DNA of 64,000 nucleotides from positions 26,514,541 through 26,578,540 of the forward strand of contig BTRK01000004.1 of assembly GCA_036245805.1 (NCBI GenBank). Reading direction: 5' to 3'. Below the pieces are notes generated by a model that saw only the letters and a list, made by a program, of their open reading frames with translations, did no database searches and was not told where the DNA came from. The position numbers and the translations under genes were made by a program. The DNA is from Pristionchus mayeri. Lineage: Eukaryota > Nematoda > Chromadorea > Rhabditida > Neodiplogasteridae. Position 1 is the first letter of the stretch. Each line of letters begins with the position of its first letter. This document shows positions 42,001 to 54,000 of the stretch, in pieces.

Positions 42001-45000
42001 AACAGCCGTTCACCTTTGCCCTTTATATTTGTTTTTTTCGCAAATAACTCGAAAACGAGCAACCTCTTATATCCTCAGAGAATGTTTTGTCGGAATCTTC
42101 GAGAGCTTTCGAATTCACTCTTTACTTTAGCGAGAGGACAATTTTGAAAAGAGATATGAACAAAAATGTGAATTTTGCAAAAAAAGCGACTATGTTACGG
42201 AACCTAATTACTAAAACGATATCCCGGGGAACGAAATATGGAAAGTGTTCAACATAAACCCCCACTAATTTTGTCCGTAGAATCCATTTTTGAAATAAAA
42301 ACGAGGAACATTTCATATGGCTGACGAGAAAAATCGATATTCTAGATCGAAAAATCGGTTTTTCGAGAAAATGACCACAATGCTGACGTTTTTGGTAAGG
42401 AACACTGAAGACATATTTGTAGGACTCGTCGAGACGAGCAAAATGCTAAAAAAAAGTTCGCTGTACGATCAAAATTGACCGATTTACAGTACTTCGAGCC
42501 GGTAGATCAAAAAAATCGATAATAAGCAAATTTGACCAAACCAAGTGGATAGGACTTCTTCGGACCCCCAATAGTATCAATAAACCAAGTTTGAACGAAA
42601 TCCGTGACTACGACTTTTTTCTGGTAGCAAAAGGGGCTGAGTTTCCTGCATTCTTACAGAAGACCCGTGATAATTATAATTAGTTTTGTGTAAAGGATGC
42701 TAGCCACTGAGGAGGAGTGGTAAATACATTTCGTAATTGGGCACTTCTTTATATCGCGGGACGAGCCCGAAATAGTTGGGAATGAACGGCGGTGCAGTGT
42801 GTCGGAGATTAGACAATTTCAACCAGCATAGTACCAGAATTGTCCAATCATTATAAATTATTGTCTACGTGCGTTTAATAAGGCTCCAAATAATAATCAG
42901 TTGCTGCTCATTCCCAACTATTTCGGGTTGGTCCCGCGAAGTAAATAAGTGCCCGTAATTGCTCTACTGAAATTAGGGCGGCAAGAACGAGTCACGGGTT
43001 ACCCGCGTTGTTGGCGAGTCTGTCGGGACACCCGATTTTATTACCCTGACCCGTTTCTGACCCGTAATTGCGGGTTAGAAGTGGCTCTCTCCCTCTCGCT
43101 CCTGGGCGAGAAGGGAAGAGGAAGACCGAGAGAGTGCGGTAAAGGGAGAGAGCGCCGAGACTCGTCTCTCTGCGCTCTCTCCGTTCAACATGATCTCTCG
43201 CTCTTGCTCTTCCTTTCTAGCTCTCACGCTTGACCCGTTTCGACCCGAATCCGGCGGGTCATCTACCGACCCGTATCTGACCCGTGTTAGAGGGTCAAAA
43301 GGTCGATCCGTGATCGTTCTTGCCGCCCTAACTGAAATAGAAAATGATTCTTATTGTGATATTCAAGATAATCTTGTCCAAGTGTATTTAAAAGAAAGAA
43401 ATAAGAAAAAAAGGAAATCGCCAAAAATAGCTACCTTAGTGATATTGTTCATTTTTTACTATGATTCGCACATCTCCGAACTGTGCGAGCATTTTGCGTA
43501 TCAAAACTTATAAAATGCTGTGTGTGTTTGAGGAAAGAGCGGGAAGAAGTCTGGTACCTGCTCGGTCTCAATGGCAATCCTGGTTGCATCCTGCAGCTTC
43601 CTACTCGTTCTCTCCAGCCTCTCCGTGTTCGCTATCAATTGCTCCTCCTGCTGATCCATCGACATCGACTCGTCCATGGCGAACAATTCGTCCCTGAAGG
43701 AGACACTTATCACACCTATGTGGGCTATCCATTATGCAAGTCTTCATTCTTGTTTTTTTTGCAAAAAAATAACACGAAAAAAGAAAACAAGTAGAATACA
43801 TTTAGCAGAAATCAGTGAAACTATTGAGAACTCGATCAATATCAGGCCGGTACCGTAATCAACTAAATATCGAAAAATTGAGAGCAATTTACACATCAAA
43901 TTTTCGTAGGTTGTTTTCTACACTTTTCTTAGAATGTATCAAGAAAAATGCGTAGCCTCAGCGTTTTTGGCTCCGAGAGAGCCTCACACCAGACCAGATT
44001 TTTACATTAAGAACTTTTTTCTGTTCAATAAACATCAAAATTGGCGCTTTTAAAATTTTCAAGAATTTCTCCTTTCTCACACAGCCTGGTTTTTAATAAG
44101 GAATTGTGAATGATATTTTAAACTCTGCTCAGCCTACCACTCCACATCTCCCTCACCTGGTTGCATTTTCCATCAATCGACTAACGGTGATCTTCAAAGT
44201 CTCTTCGTCCCTCTTCTTATCTCCTCGATAGCTTTTCACGATCTGCTCGTATTTGGAACGATCGGCACTAAAATAAGTAACTAAAACACTGAATTAGTTA
44301 GGCAATACCTGGATTGAGGCAGATCCCTCGCTGCCATCTCCATGTGATCTAGATGTTCATCCACTTCTTTTAGAAGTTTCTCAAATTTCGCATTTTTATT
44401 TTCATTTCAGTGCCAAGTCTATAACACGGATCTCCTGTAAAAATGTAGGAAAAAGAGACCTTTTTACGACAGAAAAAAAAAGTTTCCTCAGATTCAGCTG
44501 GAACTGGTAGGATAGGGTATAGTGAGGCAGAAGAGAACAATTATAACCCTTCGTTTTGCGAAATTTGCATGTCTATGGGTAATAATGACCTACCACTAAA
44601 AATGGTCGTTTCTCGGTCAGTTTTTGACGTAAAGCGAGCAAATTTTTTCCAATGGATGCGTAATCGAATGATCTACAAATAACTCCATTAAGGGTATAGA
44701 ACATCACCTTCCATGCGTAATTGTCGAAAATTACTTTTAATTCTAATTATCTCAAAACTTTCCTCTAAAGGGTACGATTTTTATTGCAGAATCTGATTCT
44801 CCATGGTCGAATTATGGTACTGAGGTAGTTCATTGGCCGCAACTCTGTCCCCCCAATACCGATCCTCAGTAGGGATATCCCGAGCATTGCATATTTTTGT
44901 TCAAAAATCACATTTTTGTTCGTAACTCATTTCAAAGTTATGCAAATGACACTTTTAAAAAAGCCAATCGATAGCTATCTCCGAGACGAACACAATCGAT

Positions 45001-48000
45001 TCTGTGGCCCTAGTCGCTAAAACTAATCGTTTTTGAGATATATCGAATATACTATTTTTTTTCTTCTATTTTCTTGTTGTCGAATTGTGATTTTACTGAA
45101 CAAGAAAATAGAAGAAAAAAAATAGTATATTCGATATATCTCAAAAACGGTTAGTTTTAGCGACTAGGGCCACAGAATCGATTGTGTTCGTCTCGGAGAT
45201 AGCTATCGATTGGCTTTTTTAAAAGTGTCATTTGCATAACTTTGAAATGAGTTATGGAGAATCCGATTCTGCAATAAAAATCGTACTCTTTAGAGGAACG
45301 TTTTGAGATAATTAAAATTAAAAGTGATTTTCGACAATTACGCATGGAAGTTGATGTTCTAGACCATACCCTTAATTGAGTTATTTGTAGATCATTCGAT
45401 TAGGCATCCATTGGAAAAAAAATTTGCTCGCTGTACGTCAGAAACTGACCGAGAAACGGCCATTTTTAGTGGTACGTCATTACTACCCATAGACATGCAA
45501 ATTTCCAAAACGAAGGGAATAATCGTTCTCTCCGGCCTCACTATACCCTGTCCTACCAGTTCCAGCTGAATCTGAGGAAAATTTTTTTTCTGTCCCTCGG
45601 GTTCCTGCATTTTTACAGGAGATCCGTGATAAGATCGAGATACCTCTATGGCCTGAATTGCATGAATCCGCTGTGCTGAATCAAGAGACGAGAGCTTCCC
45701 GATACTCGATTGTATCTGCAAGGAATAAACAGTTACAAGAACAAGACTCACTTATGAGTGACTATCTGAGAGAACCGAGCAATACCACCTATAGGCCGTA
45801 CAGCGAAAAATAAAGTTCTGATTTTAAGATGCCCCTAGGGGTAACTTTTCACGTAGAGTTCGAAAATCGACCTTAGTAAGCCGTATCTCTTACCCCTCAT
45901 TTCGTGTGCCGCGCTGAACCTGGGTGGTCGGTTTTTGTATTTTTTGAACGGCTCATCCAAACTTCATAAATGTATAGTAATTCTGAAAGATCTCGACGAG
46001 ATAAGCATTTTTACTGTTGGAAGCGAAAAGCTAGCTCATCTGTGGAAAAAGTTAGGGTAATTTGAATAATAAAAATTTCTGCCCTGAAAATGTGTTTCAA
46101 TGTGTGTCATTTTAATCACCATTATTAGATTCCTCATGAAAAGTTACCCTAGGAACCAACTTTCCATGAAAAAATTCGTGTCTTAAAGGGGTCTCCTGAA
46201 TCACAGAAGAGGAAAGGTAGTGATTTTTTAAATAATTAATAATAATAATTTATCTACGCCCGAGGCGCGACGAAACAGTAAGGTACATGAGTGATCAAAT
46301 AGCAAGGAAATGGGAATTGACTCTCAGTAATTATTCAGTGTGAGAGAGTATGGCGATTAAGGGGTGGTTCAGTAATCGGCGCTTGAATACTCGTATGTTG
46401 GGGGCGGTTCGAATTTCTTCAGGGAGTTGGGAATACCATCTGGATGTTCTAACAGGAAAGGAATGAAATCTAGAAGTGCTAGTGGTCAGTTCGATATTGA
46501 TACCAAATGTTGATGTTCGATCTCGCTGGTCTCGTTGAGGTTTGTATACATAGAATGACGAACGGGGAATAATAGTGGATCCAGTCATAATCATATGAGT
46601 TATACAAATATCACCTATGACTCTCCTCTCAGTAAGCGGGCGCAGGCCAAGAAGTTTCAAACGATCAGGGTAGGAGGGTAGAGAAAGAGGATAGGAAGGA
46701 GAGGGGAAGCAACGATAAAAGACTTGACGGGTGAAAATATGTTGAACTTTCTCAAGAGTTTCAATGTCAGATAAGTAATGAGGATTCCAAAAAGGAGAAG
46801 CAAAGTCAAGGAGGGGAAGGACATACGCTTTGTAACTACGAAGAAGGATGGTGGGGCAGTTGAATGGGAGGGCTTTGAGAAGCAGGAATAACTTAGAGGT
46901 GGCTTTCTGAGCACGGTTTCTAATAGAGCAAGAATTCTTGAGGTCAGAGCGGACTTGAACACCTAGATCACGGACGTTATTCTCGAGGGGTAGCTGAATG
47001 GAATTAATATTGTAGCGAGGGGAGGATTGTTTGGAGCCTATACGAAGATGAGAGCATTTAGAAGCAGACAGAGACAATTGGTTGAGTTGGGTCCATTCAA
47101 AGAGGCAATCAAGGGCAGATTGAAATTCAGAAGTAATAGCAGATTTGGTCGACTTATTGTAGGAGATATACAATTTGACATCATCAGCATAACATTGGAC
47201 GGATACGTTGTGAAACTTGGATAGGAGACGAGAAAGATCAGCTAGATAGATGGAGAAGAGAATAGGTCCTAGGACACTGCCTTGTGGTACTCCTGAGAGG
47301 ATGGGGAAGGGGTCGCTAGTCACGGAGGGCAAACGAACGGAGAAAGTGCGGTTGGATAGAAAGGAGTCGATCCATGATAGTAGATTACCATGGATACCGT
47401 AGTGAGATAATCGAGCAATTAATTTAGGGTACGGAACAACATCGAAAGCGCGAGTGAAATCAATGTACACTACATCAGTTGTAAGCTTTTTAGAGTGAGA
47501 AGTAGTCCAATCATTTTGACAAGTCAATAAATTTGTAATAACACTAGCACCAGAACGGAAACCGTGCTGGTTGGAAGGGAGGATATTGAAGCGAGAGAGG
47601 TGACTATTGAGGTGGTCTTTGATGAGACGTTCCATGGTCTTAGCAGCAGGAGAAATGATAGAGATGGGTCTATAAGAGGAGGGAAGGTTGCTATCTTTGC
47701 CCGGCTTAGGAATGGGAGTAATAAGGGAATGTTTCCAAGCTGATGGGACAGTCCCAGAAATGAGACTGAGGTTGTAAATATCAGCTAAGGGGGTAGATAG
47801 AGCATATGCACACTTAGAGAAAATAATCTGAGGAATGCCATCATAGCCTGTAGAGCAAGATGGGGACAATTTGCGTAATGCTTTGTAAACTGCATGAGGG
47901 AAAAGGGTGAAAAGAGAGAGTGAGGGAGAGATGGGTAAGGAAGAGAGAGGGGGAGAAGACCATCATCTAAGGTGAAATGAGAAGCGAATTCAGAAGCAAG

Positions 48001-50846
48001 TAAATTAGACTTAGAAGAACTATAATATACTGGTTCATTATCAGATGAAACTAGTTCAGGTATAGATAGCTTAGGTTTTGTGAGAGAATAAATATGGCGA
48101 TACAAATCTTTAGAACGAGCTAATTTCTTACGGGTAGAGTAACGAGTCCATTTGTCAATCTCGAAAAGTAATTTCTTACTACAATGGTCAAAAAGAGTTC
48201 TAGCAGCCGGATATGAATCTTAGCGAATAATTGATCACGATGCTTAATTAAGCGAGTAACGTGGCTTGGATATGAAAGAGAGGGAGGTCGAGGAGTACGG
48301 TAGGGGACAAAGAGGTCAATAGCTGAATGAATTGTAGAAGAGAAATGGTTATACACGGAATCGATATCAGGACAGTCACGAAATAAGGATAACCAGTCAA
48401 TAGATAGAAGGTGGTTGGACAGAGCTGGATAATCGACACGAGAGAAGTCTCGAATTAAGGGAGGTTGAGGTGGGGATTGAGGAGACGAGAGGGAGAATGA
48501 AATACCAGAATGGTCGCATGAAGGGAAGGGAGGAATAGCGGAAATGGCCGATACTACGGTGGGATCGTTACCTAAGACCCAATCGATACATCTAACGCCG
48601 CGCGTTGGAAACATGTGAAGATGAGAGAGATTTGCAGATATAATGAAATCACGAAATGTACGATCAGCGGGAGTAGGAATGGTAGGAATGGTTTTTTGCA
48701 AATATGTCTATTTTTAAGACGATCCACTGTGAACTCCGATTAAGTCTAGTCAGTTTATAGCTTCACTTTGATAGGGCAAACATATAACGTACAAAAAACG
48801 GACATTATCTCAAATCGAAAAAATCGATTTTTATCATCTCGATTTTTCTCATGTTTAGGCACAAGCTACTTTTCCTTAACGATCCAAATTCCCAATTTTC
48901 TGGGAAAATCTAGTAGAACGGACCAACATATGTCAAAAAAGTTTGAGCTTAGGGTCCCCACCAATCCGGAAGGTAGGTATATTTTTGCTTGAAAATGCAA
49001 AATTGTGAGTGTCAGAAAAGAACGAAAACAAAATTTTAGCGTCATTTTGTGAGAATCGATTAGATTTTACTTGCATACACCTTTCCCAACAAAATTCCTC
49101 AAGCGTTATGCATTACAGCGGTAAATGAGCAGTTTTTGAAAAAAAAATTAATTTTCAGGTGTCCAAAAAGTCATTTTTATTAGATTGAATATATAAGGGG
49201 GGTGCGTTCCCCGTTTTGGCAAGTATGAATCGGTTTAAAAAAAGAGAAGGTTTCAACTAGTTTAATTTTTGTTGTCAATGGTTTAACTCGGTTCATCCAT
49301 TGCATTTGTAACAGTAAATGCAATGGATGAACCGAGTTAAACCATTGACAACAAACATTAAACTAGTTGAAACCTTCTCTTTTTTTAAAACCGATTCATA
49401 CTTGCCAAAACGGGGAACGCGCCCCCCTTATATGCTCCATTTTGTAAGTGCATAATGCTTGGCCTAAGTTGGTGAAGTTGAATAATGTACAAAATTATCC
49501 GATATCCCTCGTATCTTCGATATTATCATGTGAAACATATTTTTACCAGCGCGATATTGCATTTTCAAGAAAAAATATACTTACTTTCCGGATTGGTGTG
49601 GACCCTAAGCTCAAACTTTTTTGACATATGTTGGTCCGTTCTACTAGATTTTCCCAGAAAATTGGGAATTTGGATCGTTAAGGAAAAGTATCATGTGCCT
49701 AAACATGAGAAAAATCGAGATGATAAAAATCGATTTTTTCGAATTGAGATAATGTCCGTTTTTTGTACGTTATATGTTTGCCCTATCAAAGTGATGCTAT
49801 AAACTGACTAGACTTAATCGGAGTTCACAGTGGATCGTCTTAAAAATAGACATATTTGCAAAAAAATCACTACCTTTCCTCTTCTGTGATTCAGGAGACC
49901 CCTTTGAGACACGAATTTTTTCATGGAAAGTTAGTTCCTAGAGTAACTTTTCATGAGGAATCTAATAATGGTGATTAAAATGACACACATTGAAACACAA
50001 TTTCAAGGCAGAAATTTTTATTATTCAAATTACCCTAACTTTTTCAACTGATGAGCTAGCTTTTCGCTTCCAACAGTAAAAATGCTTATCTCGTCGAGAT
50101 CTTTCAGAATTACTATACATTTATGAAGTTTGGATGAGCCGTTCAAAAAATACAAAAACCGACCACCCAGGTTCAGCGCGACACACGAAATGAGGAAATG
50201 ATCAGCGTAATCCAGCGCTCTCTCACTTTTGCATACTCTCTCGTACACGCGACCAGATCAGGGACAGATCAGGGTTTCGTCCTCGTCCGGTAACTTTAAA
50301 ATCAGAACTTTATTTTTCGCTGTACGGCCTCTGGTCAGTTCTCTCAGATAGTCACTCTTATATATAAGGGGGGTTGGTTACAACGATTGGCAAGTACAAA
50401 TTCTTTCAACTCGTAAGCAACAGTTGAACGAAATTTATCTGTTGCAAAGCGCTGAAAGTATCTGATATTGGTAAAATTTTACAAATATCGGGTTCTTTCA
50501 GCGCTTTGCAATAGATGAATTTCGTTCAACTGTTGCTTACTAGTTGAAAGAATTTGTACTTGCCAATCGTTGTAACCAATTATATTCAAACTTTTTATAG
50601 ATACCAATGAGAACATACAAAAATGCAAAAAATCAATAATTGCCCTTATGGACAGCCAGAACGGATCAGGTTGAAAATGCCTGATTTCGTGGTCTTCCAC
50701 TTCCACACTCTCATGTATGGTGCACGCGGAACATAGGATCAGGAATTCGACCATATTCGGCAAATTTTAAAAAAAATTCCCACCTCAGCAGTTAGGTTTG
50801 AGTACTGCTTCTCGAACTCGATCATTTGGGAAGCATTAGCGGACAT
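36063..50846 (-). CDS. vti-1: VTI1 Qb-SNARE
   Basis: SNARE of Golgi/endosomal vesicle fusion. Seven exons splice in phase: 50784-50846 (MSANASQMIEFEKQYSNLTAE), 45644-45715 (IQSSIGKL...), 44309-44379, 44157-44267 (ADRSKYEQIVKSYRGDKKRD), 43558-43693 (DELFAMDESM... NTERLERTSRKL), 36292-36356 (IGAEVLGNLGAQRETINRAR) and 36063-36210 (MREADSDLGRSSRLLNEMIR, then a C-terminal TM anchor and stop). NTERLERTSRKL and IxxxVLGNLGxQRExI are hallmarks of Vti1, including the Qb-SNARE heptads. The length, about 220 residues, is normal. The 666 coding bases are spread over 14.8 kb, and the introns of 5.1 kb and 7.2 kb are mostly palindromic transposons. It starts 178 bp after the MRPS7 stop on the same strand, with a cag acceptor one base before ATG, so it is probably trans-spliced downstream in an operon. 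Confidence 0.93.
37618..39247. mobile_element. Palindromic TA-flanked element, family TGAGTGACTATCTGAGAG
   Basis: A 1630 bp near-complete palindrome centred near 38432, inside VTI1 intron 5. The ends read TGAGTGACTATCTGAGAG and its complement, with TA at 37616-37617 and 39248-39249. Both arms carry the same long blocks (for example gtaacttttcacg, ttatctcgtcgagatctttc). There is no transposase. It shares termini and inner arm sequence with the element at 45755-50358. Confidence 0.85.
39569..39952. mobile_element. 384 bp palindromic MITE
   Basis: Inverted repeat with ends ACCTTCCGTGGGAAGGTGG and its complement. The arms match over nearly their full length around a centre near 39760. The terminal 18 bp also form a small self-hairpin (CCTTCC...GGAAGG). 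VTI1 intron 5. Confidence 0.85.
39953..41288. other. Unassigned intron sequence
   Basis: Part of VTI1 intron 5. No inverted repeat or protein match is visible, apart from anonymous ORFs on both strands around 40534-40817 that overlap each other and look like chance. Confidence 0.4.
41289..42670. mobile_element. Palindromic TA-flanked element, family CACGGRTCTYCTGTAA
   Basis: A 1382 bp palindrome centred near 41980, with almost no loop. The ends read CACGGGTCTTCTGTAAGAAT and its complement; TA lies at 41287-41288 and 42671-42672. Arms differ by scattered substitutions. It is related by its termini to the element at 44424-45629. No transposase. VTI1 intron 5. Confidence 0.85.
42739..42954. mobile_element. 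216 bp MITE with gtaatt duplication
   Basis: Terminal repeats GGGCACTT...CCCGAAATAGTTGGGAATGA (with a few mismatches) inverted at the right, flanked by the direct repeat gtaatt (42733-42738 and 42955-42960). Confidence 0.8.
42974..43330. mobile_element. Non-autonomous hAT element
   Basis: Terminal repeats TAGGGCGGCAAGAACGA and the exact complement, flanked by a perfect 8 bp duplication actgaaat (42966-42973 and 43331-43338). The 8 bp duplication and TAGGG-type ends indicate the hAT superfamily. At 357 bp it has no transposase. The interior is rich in gacccgtttctgacccg-like motifs. Confidence 0.88.
44424..45629. mobile_element. Second CACGGRTCTYCTGTAA palindrome
   Basis: A 1206 bp palindrome centred near 45085, ends ACACGGATCTCCTGTAAAAA and the complement, TA at 44422-44423 and 45630-45631. 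It fills VTI1 intron 2 almost completely: about 12 bp from the exon on its right and 43 bp from the exon on its left. Confidence 0.85.
46230..48691 (-). mobile_element. 5'-truncated non-LTR retrotransposon (LINE, CR1-like)
   Basis: Minus-strand reading frames encode the end of an AP-type endonuclease (IDWVLGNDP, SCDHSGISF at about 48500-48600), then reverse transcriptase: SCSTGYDGIPQ, GVPQGSVLGPILFSIYL and the catalytic CYADDVKLY near 47190. The frame changes between 48701-48120, 48105-47785 and 47869-46331, so the copy is broken. The 3' end is followed by TAA/ATT-rich repeats (46231-46255), as in CR1-like LINEs. The 5' part of the endonuclease is missing. It sits in the left arm of the 45755-50358 palindrome. 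Confidence 0.9.
49191..49443. mobile_element. MITE with ATATAAGGGGGG ends
   Basis: About 250 bp inverted repeat, ends ATATAAGGGGGGTGCGTTCC and the near complement, with a six-base loop region aacagt near 49311. It sits at the centre of the 45755-50358 palindrome. Confidence 0.82.
50363..50585. mobile_element. Second MITE with TATAAGGGGGG left end
   Basis: Inverted repeat of about 220 bp: GGTTACAACGATTGGCAAGT at the left and its complement at the right. The right end has lost the C run that would pair with ggggggtt. It abuts the right end of the 45755-50358 element and is close to VTI1 exon 1. Confidence 0.75.
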
Positions 50847-51024
50847 TCTGAAGCAGGCTGCAATATATTTAAAAACATCTGTTTACATTTCACAGGTAAT
50901 GGAATGGAAGTAAACCACTTATTAAACACTCTACGGCATATCAAAAACATTTATTCATCAACAACAAAAACAGATAAAAAGGTACTATTCAATAGAAGCA
51001 AAAAGGTTCTCAATTTCGACAGGC
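50847..51024 (-). promoter_or_regulatory. Candidate operon intercistronic region MRPS7-VTI1
   Basis: 178 bp between the MRPS7 stop and the VTI1 start, both on the minus strand. An AATAAA poly(A) signal on the minus strand is at 50955-50950, about 70 bp after the MRPS7 stop. A cag acceptor lies at 50848-50850, one base before the VTI1 ATG, about 100 bp after the signal. This spacing is that of nematode operons whose downstream gene receives a spliced leader. SL usage itself is inferred. Confidence 0.6.
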
Positions 51025-54000
51025 CTATCCTCTATAATGGGCGTAGGCTCTATTTGCCTCGCACGTCTTATGCAATTCCTGCTTCGCCTGGATGGTCGCC
51101 CCTTCATTCTGAGAGGCGAGCATCAATTCAGCTGCCATGGCATCCTTGAAGAACGTCTCGCCGTGCTCAACATCCATAAGTTATCATTCACGCTATTCAC
51201 ATTCACACATGAGCCACATTCATATTTTAAGTCGAACCACTGCAAACAGAAGAAAAAATCGAAAATAATATAAATTTCCATTGCTTCTTTGGAATCGTTT
51301 CTCGTGGAACATTTCTAAACTTGATGGACATAGATCGAAAAGCATGTAGATATCGACATGTCAAAATCGTACCCTCCATTAGCAAATACATTGAACATTC
51401 TTCATCATATTATCAGCCTCGTAAATTGAATAAATACAAACGTGGCCCCGTTCTGGGAAAACGTGCCGCTGCTGAGAAAAACGTGCCGCATTCTCAAAAT
51501 CCGATTTTCACGTTATGATTCGCGGGTACGTTTATTTTACCCGGCGATTAGCAAACGATAAAAAGTGATACAACGTTGGATAGAGGGCGGCAAGAAAAAT
51601 CAGAATCTTCAGAAAGCGGCACGTTTTTCTCAAATATGAAATTCTTTAAATTTTTAATTTTTTTGCGCAGCATGACTATTCGATCTATGTTGATGGATAT
51701 CATGTGATAATTGTGGAATCGTTTGCAGCCTCGAACTAGTTTGTGCATGTTGCAAGGATTGAACTCCCTTTTATGCCAACTTTAAAAAATTCGTCAAATC
51801 AATAAAAAATTATTAAAAGTTACTCTACACCCGTGCAATTATTTAATTATCCGCTCATGTCTGATCAGCATGAAAAAAAGAACGGGCGTGATCAGGCACG
51901 CGCGCAAAATCAAATATTTTTAAGGTTGTTGGGTAACTTTAAGCAGCCTAGCACGATAGTATTGGATGCTAATAACCAATAGCAGTCGCAATAGCTGCTT
52001 AAATATTTTATTCATTGATTTTTAATTATTTTTAAATGCTGGCGTAACAATTGAACGGAAGTTGGATCATGGTAACATGCACAATCTAGTTCGTGAATTC
52101 TCGAGTGCCCCCCCCCCCCCACCCTTATATGAGCCCGTTTTCGTAAGAATCGGACAATTGTTGGCATGGACTAAAAAAGTCAAAATCTCTGCAACTTTGT
52201 GATTTGGAGTAATCTGAATAGCTGAAGACGACAGGCATAGTCATTTTGCTCAGAAATTAGTCGTTGATCCCAGACGCCGTGACGTCGAAATGTACCAATT
52301 TCGCATATCTGAATTCCGTATACCGCTAAAATTAAGCCAAAATATATTCCGGTGCAGAATTGGAAGATAATCACGCATGTCCAATTATTTTTTCATGAAA
52401 ATTTACACTAATTAGTAAAATGCAACTTTTTTGAACGTGCAAAGTATTCGGGGAGACCAGAACCATTCTGACCGGCTTGACGAGAGGAATCCAAATCTGT
52501 TTTTAAATATGGGAAAACATATCGCGGTAAGGTTTAAGGTGCAAAATAGTGAGCTGTGTTGTGTGCAAAGTCAGTGATCCCATCAGATAGTGTGCGAGAG
52601 ACAAGGGGAAGAGGAGAGAGTGCAGTCAGCGAGAGGAAGGGGGAGGAAGGGTCACGAGACACAGAGACGCGGGTAGATCAAGGGACGAGTAATTTTAGCG
52701 GTATCCGGAATTCAGATATGCGAAATTGATACATTTCGACGTCACGGCGTCTGGATTCAACGACCAAAATGAATATGCCTATCGTGATCAGCAGGCCATA
52801 TCACGCCTCTCACCTAAGAATCGAACTGAATTGAACATTTTTCGGATTAGGCCGAAAAAGCGTGCATGATGTTTTTTCACTGATGAGTGGGTTTATCTCG
52901 ATCAGAGAGATCCTGAGAAACTCGTTTGGCATACGATCATTCTGAAGGCCCTGGTACCGGGTCGTTGGTTCTGGTTCCCACCTTTAACCTTGAATATATT
53001 CGTTCCCCTTCACTTTGAGCAAAAATCGTCCTCTGAGAGACCCCCACTAACTTTTTGAGCTCTATCGATGTATACAAACTAGAACTCATGAAAATTACTT
53101 TGAACAATGTTATATTCAGGGCAACTTTTCTAAAAATCATAGGCAAAGACGCAAACGAAATTCAAGGAGTGGAAAGTAGAAGTCGAGGGCTTTAAAATGA
53201 ATGCTTTGCATTTTTCAGAGCATCGCCTTCAGGCAAGTTATATAGCTTTGAAGTTTCGAGTTGAATTGAAGTCATTTCATTATAGGCGGACCGCGAGTTT
53301 TTCACAATAAAGTGAAGAATGAGTGGGCGGTCGACCATCGATTGTTAATTTCAAATATGTTTCTGTCATGTTTTAACTGAACTATGACAAGCTTTATTCG
53401 TAACAAATTTGAAACATATTTTAAATTAAATATCGATGGTCGACCCTCCTCTCATTCCCCGCTTCGCTGTGAAAAGCGCGCGGTCTTCCTCTAATGAAAT
53501 GACTTCAAATAAACTCGAAACTTCAAAGCTATATGACGCTGGTTGCCTAAGAATCGAACATCGCTGTGAGGGTCCTGGCACATCGAATTTTCGAAAACTT
53601 GTGAACAGGGGTTATTGAGGGTGCTGATCATGATGGTCAACTTCATTTTGCGCCAACTCGACCGGTTGAGCCAAGCTGCATGTAGGCTGCATATACCGCT
53701 CTATCCATAACTCGTTAACCGGCTGACGAAAATGCATGAAATTTGGACTGAGTTCAAATAAGCCGGTAAGAATAATTTTAAAATTGAATTAGCATTTTTT
53801 CATGATATGCTTATTAAGTAACAATTTTAATCTCGAATATAAGGTTCGGGCCAAAAGAGAGAGTGGTACCGTAAGATGCGCCTTGATCACACGATCATTT
53901 TTCTTATGCTAAGTATGGAATTATAAGTAGGCACTTTTTTGCTACACCTACTTTTGTAGCGCCACTCTATGTTCTGCGCCGCGCAATTTGCGCAGAGAGC

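Larger units (their letters stand above)
45755..50358. mobile_element. Second TGAGTGACTATCTGAGAG palindrome, interrupted by a LINE
   Basis: The ends match the element at 37618-39247 (GAGTGACTATCTGAGAG and complement), flanked by TA at 45753-45754 and 50359-50360. The left arm runs 45755-46229 and resumes at about 48690-49190. The right arm, 49444-50358, matches both pieces without interruption, which places the LINE insertion exactly. A small MITE occupies the centre. The element lies in VTI1 intron 1 and ends about 425 bp before exon 1. Confidence 0.85.

Noticed and set aside
46331..48701. Active LINE
   Set aside because: The frame is broken at least twice and the endonuclease N-terminus is missing.
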